Source: Ischnura elegans
Lineage: Eukaryota; Arthropoda; Insecta; Odonata; Coenagrionidae
NCBI RefSeq assembly: GCF_921293095.1
Contig: NC_060251.1
Coordinates: forward strand, 63,939,585 to 64,003,584
DNA length: 64,000 nucleotides
Reading direction: 5' to 3'
The position numbers and the translations under genes were made by a program. Positions 36,465 to 46,497 of the stretch are shown in pieces. How positions within the stretch are numbered: the stretch's first letter is position 1; each line of letters starts with the position of its first letter. The notes under the pieces are model-generated. The model was not told the origin of the DNA and ran no database searches. It saw only the letters and a list, made by a program, of their open reading frames with translations.

Positions 36465-36829
36465 CAGTGAGAGCATAAATTCTTGCCCTGATTATAAAAA
36501 AATATTACAGAACAACCGTTTTACGTAACAATTTAAATTTGATGCTGTTACATACTAGTTTTTTAAGACCACTTACGCTAGTAAACTTCAAAGTGTGCCC
36601 GCTTGGTAGCTTGGAGAATGTGGAAGCGGTATTTCCGTTCCCGCCAGGTGTTTAATAACATGCGTTCTGTCACAGTACCCACAGCAGCTTGTATCCTAGC
36701 CTCCAGTCCGTCGACGTCAGCAACTGGTGTGGTAAAGACTCGGTCCTTGATAACCATTTAAATTATTATGTCAAACAGTTATTCTGTAATAAACGTTTAT
36801 AATCAGGGAAATACTTTACGCTCACCCTG
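36465..36829. mobile_element. Internally deleted Tc1/mariner-type element (365 bp)
   Basis: TA dinucleotides flank the unit (36463-36464 and 36830-36831). The left end, CAGTGAGAGCATAAATTC then CCCTGATTATAAA, and the right end, whose complement is CAGGGTGAGCGTAAAG then CCCTGATTATAAA, are inverted repeats that match over about 55 bp with scattered differences. It retains only the last part of the transposase (36583-36757, minus strand). Deletion derivatives of this type are common for mariner-like elements. Confidence 0.8.
36583..36757 (-). pseudogene. Mariner-like (DDE_3) transposase C-terminus
   Basis: Minus-strand translation VIKDRVFTTPVADVDGLEAR, then IQAAVGTVTERMLLNTWRER and KYRFHILQATKRAHFEVY. 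This matches the C-terminal segment found after the catalytic triad in mariner-like DDE_3 transposases of insects, which has P-V-x-x-x-x-x-L-x-x-R-I, then the W-x-E-x-x-Y-R and A-H-x-E ending. The catalytic domain is deleted. Confidence 0.8.
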
Positions 36830-37127
36830 TATTACTATATTCGCTGCTATTAGCAATAGAAAACCATATGAACCCTGCACTCCTGAAGTGCACTATGTTA
36901 GCCAAAACCAATATTATGGACGGAGCTTTGAAGCATTTACATACAAATATGTACTACAAGGGATGTACCATTACGCTCTAGATACTAAAAATTTTCCCAC
37001 ATAAGACAGAAGTACATCCTTCAATCCCATATTTATCGTGAAAATCATTTATTTTTCTTCCTTTATATATGGGAACGGTAAACACCTCAGATGTCAATTT
37101 CTTCTTCCAAATACCATACCCAACACC

Positions 37128-37561
37128 CACGGCTGGGTAAAATACAGGCAGAGGAGTATTTGAAATACAAAATACCGCTCTAAATGAATTTGAAATGCAA
37201 AATACACAATACTTTTCACTTCGGTATTTGAAAAACAACCTACAAAATAGTACTTAGAATACCTCTTAAAATACAAATTACATTTTTTTGGAAACTAAGA
37301 GATGTTAAAAAAAAATATAACATGCCTTGGCACGTTATGGATAGTTGCACACCTGAAGAAAACTATTATAACGGAAAAGATGTAATCTCTGAAGCATAAT
37401 GTTACAGAGGTGTTATCAGAGCCACTTCATAATTATTTTACAGATGTATTTTTTATTTAAGAATGGGAAAATACCAAAAATATGAATTTGAAATACAAAT
37501 TACAAATGTATTTCAAATGTGTACTTTAAATTACTTGTGTTTGAAATGCTACCCAGCCCTG
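37128..37561. mobile_element. MITE with CAGGGCTGGGTA-type ends (434 bp)
   Basis: Left CACGGCTGGGTAAAATAC and right complement CAGGGCTGGGTAGCATTTC form terminal inverted repeats. The interior is dense in ATTTGAAATAC / GTATTTCAAAT strings on both sides. The ends resemble the CAGGGCTGGG termini of hAT MITEs. No 8-bp target duplication was found in the flanks, so the superfamily is inferred from the ends only. Confidence 0.7.
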
Positions 37562-37789
37562 GAGGTGGGGTTACGTCCTCATCTCTGGTAATACGGACAT
37601 TTATTAGTAAGTATTAATCGAACTCTAAGTGCATATATTAAAATGTTACATGATATTACGGTAGGGACCTGCATTTTGTGTTCCATAAACGAGGGAAATT
37701 ACGTGCACTCTCTTTAAGCTAAATACATAACGACAGCATTGGGAAACTAATTACAACTAGCATGAGTGCAGAAAATCTACGACTCTACG

Positions 37790-38440
37790 CTATCCCGCGA
37801 GCCACCTCAATAGAGGCGTAGCAGGACAGCAGCCGTAATTACAAAAATACAGAAGAAATGATAGGTGAGTACTTTGAAAGGTTTGATTGCGTGGGTTCAT
37901 TCTATTGCGTATTATTTCTCATAGTTTTCTCTATTCAGTTGTTATCGTCTGCTGTACGCTTCCCCGTGTTCCCGAGGAAGGCGCTAGTAGTCTTCCGGCG
38001 TCTTCCTTCGCGGAGACTCATCACAAAACCAGTACAGTTGACGAATAAGTGGCCCGAGAGGCAGTCTCGCTATTCTCCCTACCCGGCGTAGCTATAGTGT
38101 TCCGCCGGACTCTGCATGCTGCTCGTCGGTTTTCAACGCGTTCTCACCGCTGCTCCGATTCTCCTGACCTGTATTTTCAGGCTTCTTTTATATGTTGTTT
38201 TTTTCATGTTAATTGTTCATTATTTGTTTAACTTGCTAAACCGAATTAAATTTGGGAATTGTCTTTTTTTCCCTTTATACAGTCCGCTTGATTATATCTT
38301 TTACCCCACACATTCATTTAAGCATTTATTAAATTACTTCATCATTACAGAGAAAAATCAAATCCCCAAACTTATCCTTTCGGAAAGTGTGTCTTATATA
38401 ATATATAACCGTTTCTGTCGGACCTCGAAATAAACAACGG
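37790..38440 (-). pseudogene. CR1-like LINE scraps, interrupted
   Basis: Two short pieces of the CR1-like 3' region lie here in minus orientation. Positions 37790-37850 hold the CCCGCGAGCCACC...AGAGGCGT block, which corresponds to CCCGCAAGCCGCC...AGGCGT in other copies. Positions 38398-38440 hold CCGTTTCTGTCGGACC, the complement of the GGTCCGATAGAAG region of the ORF end. The 550 bp between them is unrelated and may be an insertion. GTGAGTAC at 37865-37872 resembles a splice donor, but it adjoins LINE sequence and I do not call an exon. Confidence 0.5.
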
Positions 38441-38520
38441 TTGTAGAAATGAGTGCACAAGGATTGGGTTTGCCTTCATAGGCATGGGGCCAAAATAATT
38501 GAGTGTGTTTGGGCATATTG

Positions 38521-38562
38521 TAAAATACTTGTATTTGAAATACGGCGCAGCCCTGCCGACCA
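38521..38562. repeat. Single end of a CAGGGCTG-type MITE
   Basis: AAAATACTTGTATTTGAAATAC followed by GGCGCAGCCCTG (shown here in two parts) resembles the right end of the MITE at 37128-37561. No partner end was found. Confidence 0.4.
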
Positions 38563-39903
38563 ACAATGGAACTATGGAGGGAAGACTACCAATTGGAGGG
38601 TTAAGGGCGAGGACCAGAACTAAATAATATAGACTTGGGGAGTGGCGGAGCTAACTCAATGTTCAGGCCACCATTACAGTCAAAGGAATGGCCTGATACA
38701 TGCTCCTTGAAGGTTATACCCTCTATCTTCAGAATTCCAACAATCCATTACCACAGACCGTAATGGTCAATAAGGAAGCCTTTAGCACGCGGAGTGCCTC
38801 CAAATACCCCAGCGCTCCGGGAAGCAAGCCACACTTATCACCCCATTACCATACACAATGGCTACGCAGGGTCGTATGTTTGAATGAAATCTAATTGGAA
38901 CTCGCTTTCCCCCCGCCAAAACTCACATTTAGAGTTGCTGAGAACCGAATAGGTGCTTGGCTTTTTCAAAAACATCGGGTCTGGAATGTTCTCCGCGCTA
39001 TGTGCCCTACTATTCTCTGTGGAGAACATCATTTCCTGCGAGAAAATGCCCAATTCACACATCAGAGAGGGTAATAAAGAGAATTATTGTGATTCAAGAT
39101 CTGGTGAAGGTTTGAATATAAAAGGCACTGCATCAAGATGGGATAGAAAATTTCACACACTCAGACCTTTTAACCCGAAGATTAGTTTCGATAGGTGAGA
39201 GTAGAGCTCACCCCAGAGATAACCATAGCTGGATTAGTTTCATGCGTAAAGTGTACGGAGCTAGTAGGTATCCATGATAAAAACTACAAATGGTAATATA
39301 CACACTTTAGCATAAAACTCCACTACCGACCATGATTTTGGCTTTCTTTGTCATTTTCAATGATGAAAAATTGAAAACATTTCCACCAAGTGAAGCCTGT
39401 AATGATTTTATACGTGCGGAGCTATGTCTTCTTCCTGTGCATCCTCGCAAAGGGAAGATTAATACAGGGGAACCCCGAAGTTTGACCCCACATAAAAATA
39501 AGAAACCCTTCGAGCCACGCGCTCTACCCACTAAGTGCAACACTTCCCAAGAAAACTAATTACATAGATAAGTTAGCTTGAAACGATGAAAAATAAATGA
39601 GCCATTAAATCATTTTCCAAATTCGAACTCCCGCACTGGACTCCGATATCTTTTCCTTTCGTGTTTTCGTTGATTTTTTTATTTGTATTTTTGCAATTTT
39701 GTCTCGCTCATGTTTTGTTGTTGTTTATTTACTTATATCCATTATTATCATATTACTGATTCACTGTGAATTGTCATAAGTTCTGTTTGTGAACAACTTA
39801 TCAGATAAATAAATTACTTTGCTTATTTATGCTCAAAATAGGCGATATTATGATCCCTGACGAGGTCTCCGGAATAGGATATGAAACGCTGGCCGTCCTC
39901 ACA
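38563..39903. other. Gene-free stretch with one hammerhead-like motif
   Basis: No gene. At 39857-39887 a CTGACGA ... GAAAC layout occurs with only a weak intervening hairpin. It may be a decayed member of the motif family at 10.8, 11.0, 11.6 and 41.8 kb. Confidence 0.35.
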
Positions 39904-40390
39904 ATAGGGTAGTTTCCTTCATTAAAGAAAACGAAAGGTATTGATTGCGATTCGTTACCCACCATTAGTGCATTCATAATACACAAATTATTTGGTTTTT
40001 GAAATTCCAGTTTAGAGGAATGGCAAGGGTCAAATTTTATCCTCATTTGAAAAAGGCCAGTTTGGCGTCCATGCGATTCCACTCCACGTGACGTCACAGG
40101 GACCTAGTTTCTACACGAAAGGATAGGAGTTATACATCGTCTGAGGTTACCAATGCATGCATGATAGGAATGGAACGACGCGTAAGTAGGAATGATGGAT
40201 GCATGCATGCATGCATGCATCCATCATTCCTACTTACGCGTCGCGTTTTCGCGCGCTTGAAATTTTTCACTTTTCATTTAATCGCGAAAAATGGATATCG
40301 TCATGTAAAAATCTAAAAGCGTGAAATACGTACTCCAGGAGTAATAATCTTTCGATTTAGGCAATAAAAAATAATAGGAAACCACCCTAT
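39904..40390. mobile_element. MITE family A, copy 2
   Basis: ATAGGGTAGTTTCCTTC at the left and AAACCACCCTAT at the right form the same imperfect inverted ends as copy 1 (3461-4137). The shared blocks CCACGTGACGTCACAGG and TTTAATCGCGAAAAAT are conserved in order. The middle is replaced by the perfect palindrome at 40176-40243. Confidence 0.75.
40176..40243. repeat. Perfect 68-bp palindrome
   Basis: Each 34-bp half is the exact complement of the other with no spacer. The outer end is CGACGCGTAAGTAGG and the centre is an (ATGC)n run. Copy 1 of the same MITE has only one version of this half (a degenerate GCATTCATACTTAGCC near 3970). The palindrome therefore looks like an inverted duplication formed inside copy 2. 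Confidence 0.9.
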
Positions 40391-41499
40391 TGACGCGGGG
40401 AAACCCAAAAATAATTTTATTTTACACGCGGATACCATCTTTGACATTTTTCATGATCTGAACTTCTCATATGCAAATTTCTCTTTATTTGTTGTATATA
40501 AAAATGTAGGCGAAATACCACATAAAATAACCTCAATTTTCAACATGATACCGTAAGCAATCACGAATGTAGACAAAGCACGGCCGATCGAGTCCTCATA
40601 ACGAACCCCTCTGACGCTGATACGATAATTTTCATGGGTATTTTTTTCCATCGGATTCTAACTTCCTCCTACCTACCCATCCCACATCACTCGAATATTT
40701 TCACGAGCCAAACAAACGCATTTCCGCAGCGCGTCTCATCATAAAAAAAAGGCCGTAATCACTTCTTTCTCTTCGTCAGACGCTTCGCCCCACGATGTTC
40801 TCAAGACAACGAACGGACGGAAACGTGAATCTCATGAATGATATTTTTTAGGATACTACTTTGCGGTCGATATAACCTCAAGTTTTCAACGTGATAGCGT
40901 TAGCAAATACGAATATTGACAAAACCGGCCGATCGAGCGTAATTTGAGCTTCCTCATAATCAATCTTCCTTGTCCCATATACGATAATTTTCACGTTTTT
41001 TTTTCAATTATATTCTACCTCCCCAATTATAATTCTAGAAAACCCAAAAATAATTCTGTACTACACATGATTAATACTGGTGAAATTTTTCATACTCTAA
41101 TTTTCTCAGATTTAAATTTCTTTATATTCCTATTATTTCCTCATAATCAATCTTCTCTGCTCCATATACGATTATTTTCACGTTTTTTCAATTATATTCA
41201 ACCTTCCCAATTATAATTCTTGAAAACCCAAAAATAATTCTGCATTACACATATGAACACCACCGGTGAAATTTTTCATTCTCTAATTTTATCAGATTTA
41301 AATTCCTTTATATTACTATCCCTTCCTCATAATCAATCTTCTCTGTCACCTATACGATTATTTTCACGGTTTTTCCAATTATATTCGACCCTCCCAATTA
41401 TGACTCTGGAAAACCCAAAAATAATACTCGTAGTCTTCCGTGGCGTTCAAAATTCGTTTTTCGGGTTTTCGCCGCGTTTTGCTGTCAGAGGTGACGACA

Positions 41500-41825
41500 G
41501 TTTCGGCAGGATTCCACCGATAATATTTGACGGAGCTAAAATCATCGCAAAGGGGAAGAGGTGTTACCCACGGCTGATAAGGGAGGCAATAGAGATCGTT
41601 AAAACGCCCGAGAATTTCAATAGAAAATACGGATTCGACATAACCAACGCCTGGAAGAGAGTTCTCAGAAATCCGGCCAATCACGGCGCGGCAGCAAGGG
41701 TAACCGGCCAATTACACCGCGGCTGCGAGGAAGGAGAAATATATTTACGCGGCGAAAACACGGAAATCATCCCTTCGACCTCAAGACGCCAGGTGGAATC
41801 CTGGCGAAACCGTCGTCATCCCTGA
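41500..41825 (+). pseudogene. Penelope-like element C-terminal remnant
   Basis: The open frame reads RLIREAIEIVKTPENFNRKY, GFDITNAWKRVLR and onwards to a stop at 41823-41825. The phrase (R/K)E-x-I-E-I-x-K-x-P-x-N-F-N-R, followed by a short stretch and W, is the tail that follows the GIY-YIG nuclease domain in Penelope-like retroelements. The nuclease and reverse transcriptase are absent, so it is a fragment. The upstream part of the frame (41253-41480) is repeat array and not part of the family. Confidence 0.55.
41780..41810 (+). ncRNA. Hammerhead-like motif after the Penelope-like tail
   Basis: CTCAAGA (41780-41786), one C, a perfect six-pair stem GCCAGG-TGGAAT-CCTGGC (41788-41805) and GAAAC (41806-41810). 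The hammerhead core is CUGANGA, stem II, GAAA. Here the G of CUGA is C, and one pyrimidine is inserted before the stem, as at 10.99 kb. Stems I and III were not established. Confidence 0.35.
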
Positions 41826-42230
41826 CAACAAAACGCAGCGAAAACCCTGGAAATGGAGAGATGTCCACAAAAATAATTCCGTATTACACAGGAACAGCAC
41901 CGGTGACATTTTTCATACTCTAATTTTCTCAGATTTAAATTTCTTTATATTTGTAAAAATTAAAATCTAGACGAAATACCAGTTACAACATGATAGCGTA
42001 AGCGAATGCGAATACTGACATAACAGGATCCACCGAGCCTGATTTGACCATCCTCATTACGAATCTTCCCTACGATACCATAACTCTCACCGGATATTTT
42101 CTTTCATTCGATTCGAACGTGTCAAACGGCCTTCATAAAAAGAAATGCCGTAATCTCTTCTTTTTCTTCGTCAGACGCTTCGCCCTACGATGTTCTCAAG
42201 ACAAGGAACGACCGGAGACGTGAATCGCGG

Positions 42231-44286
42231 CCGCGGATCAAAACTCACGTCTCCCTGGAGAAGGAGAGTAAGGCCTTTTAATTTCCGGCTAACCATTTCG
42301 TTGAGGCTGAAGGAAGTCAAAAAGATGCCGGAAAAACGCCTCTGGGCCATGAGGCGGAGTTGGATGAGGGAAGGGGAAGCCAGGAAACGGGGCAAGGAAG
42401 ATGCAAGGGGTGGTTAAACCCCCCGAGGGGCCCCTTCTTTTCATAATAATAACAACAACGGCGTCGGGTCGTCTTCTCCCTTGCCACTACCCTGCCTAAT
42501 AAGGGCACCGCCCCACTTTCCTCCCAACCCGGCCCTTTTCGTCACACCCCAAACCCGTCTTATATCCTTTTCTACCTCTGATGTTTAGAAAAGAGCAAGG
42601 GTTTTACGCCAGGGAGAGAGAACAAGAGGCTGAGGGATATTATCCATAAACATCCCGAGGCCTTTCTATGAAAAGCAACTAATGTACTGAAATATAAGTC
42701 TAAGAAGAATGCGTGCAGGAGAAATTTCTCACCGTTGAGAGAGCCCTCGCTTCCTTCACGTAAATGCGGTAACGCGGTAACTTTCGCTTTCCCATCCACG
42801 ATCTCGTATCGGAGATTGGGTATTGATGGCATTATCGACAGCCCACTTCGGGATAAATTTTTAAATAAACTTCCAACTAATCGTGGGGAACAAATGTAAG
42901 AAATATTTTTGGCAGACCTTTGAAGAAGTTAAGATTCGTCAAGCGTGTTCAGGATATCAAGGAAATCAAAGCAGAAAAATGCACGCATAAATCTCGGTTT
43001 TCCAGAGAAACTTTACAAAATTCCAGTTTAATTTTACATGATTACTGCGATAGATAAGAATTTTAAAACACCAAGTGTGACTTTCATACTTTTCTTGTTA
43101 CATACTGTTTATGTTATGATAAATTATATTACATGTACATAGTTATAAGGACAATGAATAGGTTAGTGCACATTGCATTTCAAACTTAAAATTTTTCAAC
43201 GCAAGCCAAAACGCTGCCTCTACCTCATAAGGTGCTGCCAGGTGACGTCAATATCTAATATTGACGTCACCTAGCATTCTATTCCTTGGTGTTTTTTAAT
43301 CTTACTTGAGTCAAGCGTGCTGGATATTTCGATTCTGTTGTCTTGTCTGACAGTCCACGTTTCGATGCGGTTGTAAAAATTCTACGAAGCAACTGTACTT
43401 AAAATTATAAATACATTTTAGGCCATAAAATGGGCGTTGAACTGCAAAAAAATTATGCGAAATGACTTTGAAATAAAATATTTCGAAAATCCCGGTTGGA
43501 GAAAAAAAATCCATGAATAGTTCATGGATAATTATAGGGACAAAAAATTCACGCAAAATTTCCGATTTTCTCGGTCGCTGGACACCCTGTGATCCACCAA
43601 TGATGGCGGAAATTATGACTGTTTTACGCAAATTATTTTCTGTAATGCCTCGATGGGTTGGAAATCCCATCCCTTTTTTATACGCCGGTCGACTTGCGGC
43701 GTCCTTCAAACAATCCAAACGCACGGCCGAAAGCATCGATTGCAACGCCACGCTTGGCTTTTAATTGAATGGCAGTTGTAAATGCGGAAAATGACGGAAT
43801 AAGGGATGGAAAGAGGGACGGTGGGAATGACCTAGTGATTCAGAAAATGATGGCTCGAGCAATAACTCTTTTCGTCCATGAAAACCTATCGCTTGAGATA
43901 TCATTCTGAGAGGACGGAAAAAATGATCTTGTGATTCAGGTTTAATTGCCTCCGATTTTAAGAACGAATACTTCTGGGAGCGATCATCATCTTAGAGCTC
44001 TGCAGTTCTTACAGAATCGATTAAAAAAGAGTTTTTCCTTGGAGTACGATTTGATTTTGGAATTTGATGTTCCCGCGAACGGTCGTAAATATCGTATCGC
44101 GGAGGTCTATCGAGAGAATTAATCTTATGGGGAGATCAGATAAATTAGTTGTGGGTCATTAAAAACTCTCGTCGCTCTGCAAACGAATTTTACTTTTTGC
44201 CGAAGAATACTGACTTTAAGTTAAGACTATTATAGTTGGAGCCAGCGTTACGGGGAAAGCTTGTCATCAAGCATTTTATGTTTAAC
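42231..44286. other. Gene-free stretch of about 2 kb
   Basis: No supportable gene; the minus-strand frame at 43311-43751 has no recognisable domain. A short inverted repeat (AGGTGACGTCAATAT and its complement, 43240-43272, 3-nt centre) is present. Confidence 0.4.
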
Positions 44287-44300
44287 TAAACTTTCAAGAT

Positions 44301-44403
44301 CCAATTTCTCCATATTTCCGGTGCAACCGCGTCGGTTTGTTGGTGATGACAACAGCATCACCAACAAACCGACGCGGTTGCACCGGAAATATGGAGAAAT
44401 TGG
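44301..44403. repeat. Perfect hairpin, 48-bp arms, 7-nt loop
   Basis: 44301-44348 and 44356-44403 are exact complements around the loop ACAACAG. The arms begin CCAATTTCTCCATATTTCC and carry GCAACCGCGTCGG. The 12-mer AAACTTTCAAGA occurs on both sides (44288-44299 and 44436-44447), which may be a target duplication. It could be a small fold-back insertion, a template-switch product or a small-RNA hairpin precursor. Confidence 0.9.
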
Positions 44404-44912
44404 AACCTGAACACCGCGGAAATCTACGTAGTCATAAACTTTCAAGAATTCGCAAAGAACTACCAAATGTCCAAGTTTCTAGTTTCTGCAGCAATTTATG
44501 TTAGTTAACAAAAACAAGCATTGCATAGATATATTTAGCGTGACTTTCATGTATCTCGATAAACATTTATTAGGTTATTCCTGCCGTAAAATTAATGAAA
44601 GTGGAACATGATAATGTTTTATGGTTCCACATGTGCGTATCCAAGACGAAAACCTGGTTTAATTCATTGCTCTTGCCAAATGGTCTCACGAGGCTTAAGT
44701 TATGATTTGATGTATGATAAAACGCATACTAGGCCATACATGATTGTGGAAATGATGAGGAGAGAAGAATGTATATCAGGAAGAGATCCTTAGCATTATT
44801 TTTATTTCAAGACGAGGTTATCCTTCGGTTTCCACAAACCATAAATTTTCTCCATAGACGTTCTCCTCACCGTACACGAAGTGAATGCGAATGGAACCGG
44901 TTAATACTAAAA

Positions 44913-45332
44913 AATAAACTTCGGCCATGAGTTGACTCATTCCGATTGCCTGCGATGAATATCCCATAAATATGAGTGGGGAGTAAATACTTTCTATCAG
45001 CGGCGAAATGTTAAGCATTGTTAAATGTTAAGCGGAGAGGAAATCGCTATGGCAGATATTCATGGGACACCGAGGGTGTAGATGGCGAAAGTACTAAAGG
45101 GGGAACCAGTTTAAAAATCCGTTTTCATGGGGACAGTTAGGAAGGAAGAGAATAGGATTCATAAATGGAATGTAATTGAGTGTATCTTACTTGAAATTAA
45201 AGAGGGAGGTTCATTATGGGAAGGGGAACATGGGGAAGGTTATATTGATCGTAAAAAAAATTTTCCATGTTAACTTATCTTAACCGGTACATTAATAAAA
45301 CAAATAATATAAAGCTTCAAAGATTCTACTTT
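44913..45332 (+). repeat. Long inverted repeat, left arm
   Basis: Matches 47043-47459 in inverted orientation end to end over about 418 bp, at roughly 85-90% identity by eye. The outer end is TAAACTTCGGCCATGAG; the inner end is TTAACCGGTACATTAATAAA then AGATTCTACT. A partial third copy (about 145 bp of the outer part) lies at 50008-50150, so the arm belongs to a dispersed family. Confidence 0.85.
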
Positions 45333-45335
45333 ATT
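45330..45335 (-). promoter_or_regulatory. Putative polyadenylation signal of gene 1
   Basis: AATAAA on the minus strand, 341 nt past the stop of the gene at 45676-46440, exactly at the inner edge of the inverted-repeat arm. Gene 2 has the same hexamer in a similar context (CAAATAAAGT / CAAATAAAGTG) 342 nt past its stop. Confidence 0.35.
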
Positions 45336-45404
45336 TGTTTCCAACCTTCCCGTAAAGACTACATTAAGTTCTTCTAAAATGCTGTTTCCAACACTAAGAA
45401 TGCA

Positions 45405-45515
45405 CAAAACAAACACCCGTGCCCCGGTAGGGATCACTTACCCAAGTGGGAGTCGAACCCTCGACCTTAGGTTTGGTGAGCGATGACTTTACCTCACCGA
45501 CACCGAGGCCGGCAC
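45405..45515 (-). mobile_element. tRNA-derived SINE, family S2
   Basis: On the minus strand: GTGCCGGCCTCGGTGTCGG, then GGTCGAGGGTTCGACTCCC (B box) and a CCCTACCGGGGC end. It is tRNA-like, but the anticodon arm cannot be folded reliably. It sits in the 3' region of gene 1, inside the inverted repeat, so it inserted after the flanking arms or with them. Confidence 0.55.
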
Positions 45516-45675
45516 TCGTTCACTTCCTAGGTTTCAATTTGTAATTGCCGGTACCCTTTTTTTTAAAGCTTCGCGTCTTCAGTTGCCCAGGGACAAATAC
45601 CACAGATGTAAAATGAGCCGATTCACAATTCAAACACTTAAAAATCAGCAATCATAGGTCACACTAGGAGCGCGT

Positions 45676-46440
45676 TCACATCTGCGGTCGGCATCTTCTC
45701 CTGGAGTCACGAGCGCAGTTAGTGCTATCCTTCAAGAAGTTCCTGCCCTCAACAAAGCTGAATGGTACAATAAACCCTTCAACTCTCGGAAAGTACAACG
45801 CGCTTTCGCCAACTCTGATCCCTTCCCTGTCTCCGCCAAACCTCACGTGGCGATCCCGACCGATCCCATGATTCCCGACAAACATGGCGTAATTCACGTC
45901 TTTCAGTGCGAAGCGTATCCCGTCGAATTCCGGAAGTAACTCAGCCTCTCCTGACTCCACCTTGCTTCTCACCAAGTTGAGATGGATGTTTCCGAACCTT
46001 TTCCCCTTAGTGGAGTAGCACAACGTGGAGTTGTGTGACAAGATGAACGTATTGTCTGCGGCTTCGTAGCTAACACCTTCGGTCTCGACACGGTCGAATT
46101 GCGAGACGCACTCGGCGTCTTTGGTGGAGTCATGTGTCGTATTCACGAAGATGCTACTCCACGTGGTTTCTGGGAAGTAGTCAATGAAGGTACAGAAAGC
46201 GTCCTGGTCAGGAAATGAAGCTTTGGTGCACAGCAAACCGGCCCCTGGCGAGGAAAAGTTCACAGGAGGTTTCCAGATAGCGTCCTGTTCAGCTCGTGAG
46301 GGAGCTATCCCACGAACACCGCTGTAATCCAGCTTCACAATCACGTCATGCTTACGTAATTCCTGCGCCTCTACAGCATTACCGAAGAGTAGGTCGACCA
46401 GTATGAGTACTGAGTTAATAGTCACCATCTTAAACTTCAT
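45676..46440 (-). CDS. Secreted protein of unknown family, gene 1
   Basis: An uninterrupted 254-codon gene. The first 25 residues form a signal peptide (hydrophobic core INSVLILVDLLFG, likely cleaved near VEA-Q), so the product should be secreted. The mature part has six cysteines (71, 83, 111, 141, 242, 250) and three N-glycosylation sites (N61-FS, N100-TT, N137-ST). It is clearly paralogous to gene 2 at 61801-62568. Shared blocks are KLDYSGVRG, PPxNFSSPGxGLLCTK, FPxQDAxC, FVNTTH, DAECVxQFDRV, HNSTxCYST, DVNYxM, ALYFP/AVYFP and the RCRP end. No transmembrane segment beyond the signal is seen. The start is the first ATG (46438-46440), with a second in-frame ATG four codons later. An initiator-like TCAGTC lies about 55 nt upstream. 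The gene is more GC-rich than its surroundings and sits in the spacer of a long inverted repeat. I do not recognise the family and assign no function. Confidence 0.85.
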   Translation of the reverse strand: MKFKMVTINSVLILVDLLFGNAVEAQELRKHDVIVKLDYSGVRGIAPSRAEQDAIWKPPVNFSSPGAGLLCTKASFPDQDAFCTFIDYFPETTWSSIFVNTTHDSTKDAECVSQFDRVETEGVSYEAADNTFILSHNSTLCYSTKGKRFGNIHLNLVRSKVESGEAELLPEFDGIRFALKDVNYAMFVGNHGIGRDRHVRFGGDREGIRVGESALYFPRVEGFIVPFSFVEGRNFLKDSTNCARDSRRRCRPQM

Positions 46441-46491
46441 GCTATCCCCAATTTATCTCCCGGTGTCAACAGAGGTCAAAGAAGCGCAGGC

Positions 46492-46497
46492 GACTGA
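46492..46497 (-). promoter_or_regulatory. Initiator-like element of gene 1
   Basis: TCAGTC, within TCAGTCGCC, matches the arthropod initiator consensus TCAGTY and lies about 52-57 nt upstream of the ATG. The same nine bases occur upstream of gene 2. No TATA box is seen about 30 nt further upstream. A DPE-like TGACA lies at about +28. Confidence 0.45.

Larger units (their letters stand above)
40391..42230. repeat. Degenerate repeat array, about 1.8 kb
   Basis: A block starting AAAACCCAAAAATAATTCTG and running through TTTTTCAT, TCAGATTTAAATTTC and TACGATTATTTTCACG repeats at about 41039, 41224 and 41410 (period about 186 bp). Diverged versions occur near 40393 and 41868. A second block, with GTCAGACGCTTCGCCC and ACGATGTTCTCAAGACAA, occurs at about 40775 and 42170. 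The array surrounds the Penelope-like remnant at 41500-41825. It could be tandem terminal repeats of that element. Confidence 0.65.

Noticed and set aside
37850-38180. Possible small spliced gene with GTGAGTAC donor and TTTTCAG acceptor
   Set aside because: The donor adjoins a CR1-like scrap and the frames between the sites have no recognisable content; splice-like strings of this quality are common by chance.
41253-41499. N-terminal part of the 190-codon frame over the Penelope-like remnant
   Set aside because: This part is made of the tandem array repeated next to it, so only the segment after about 41500 is treated as protein-derived.
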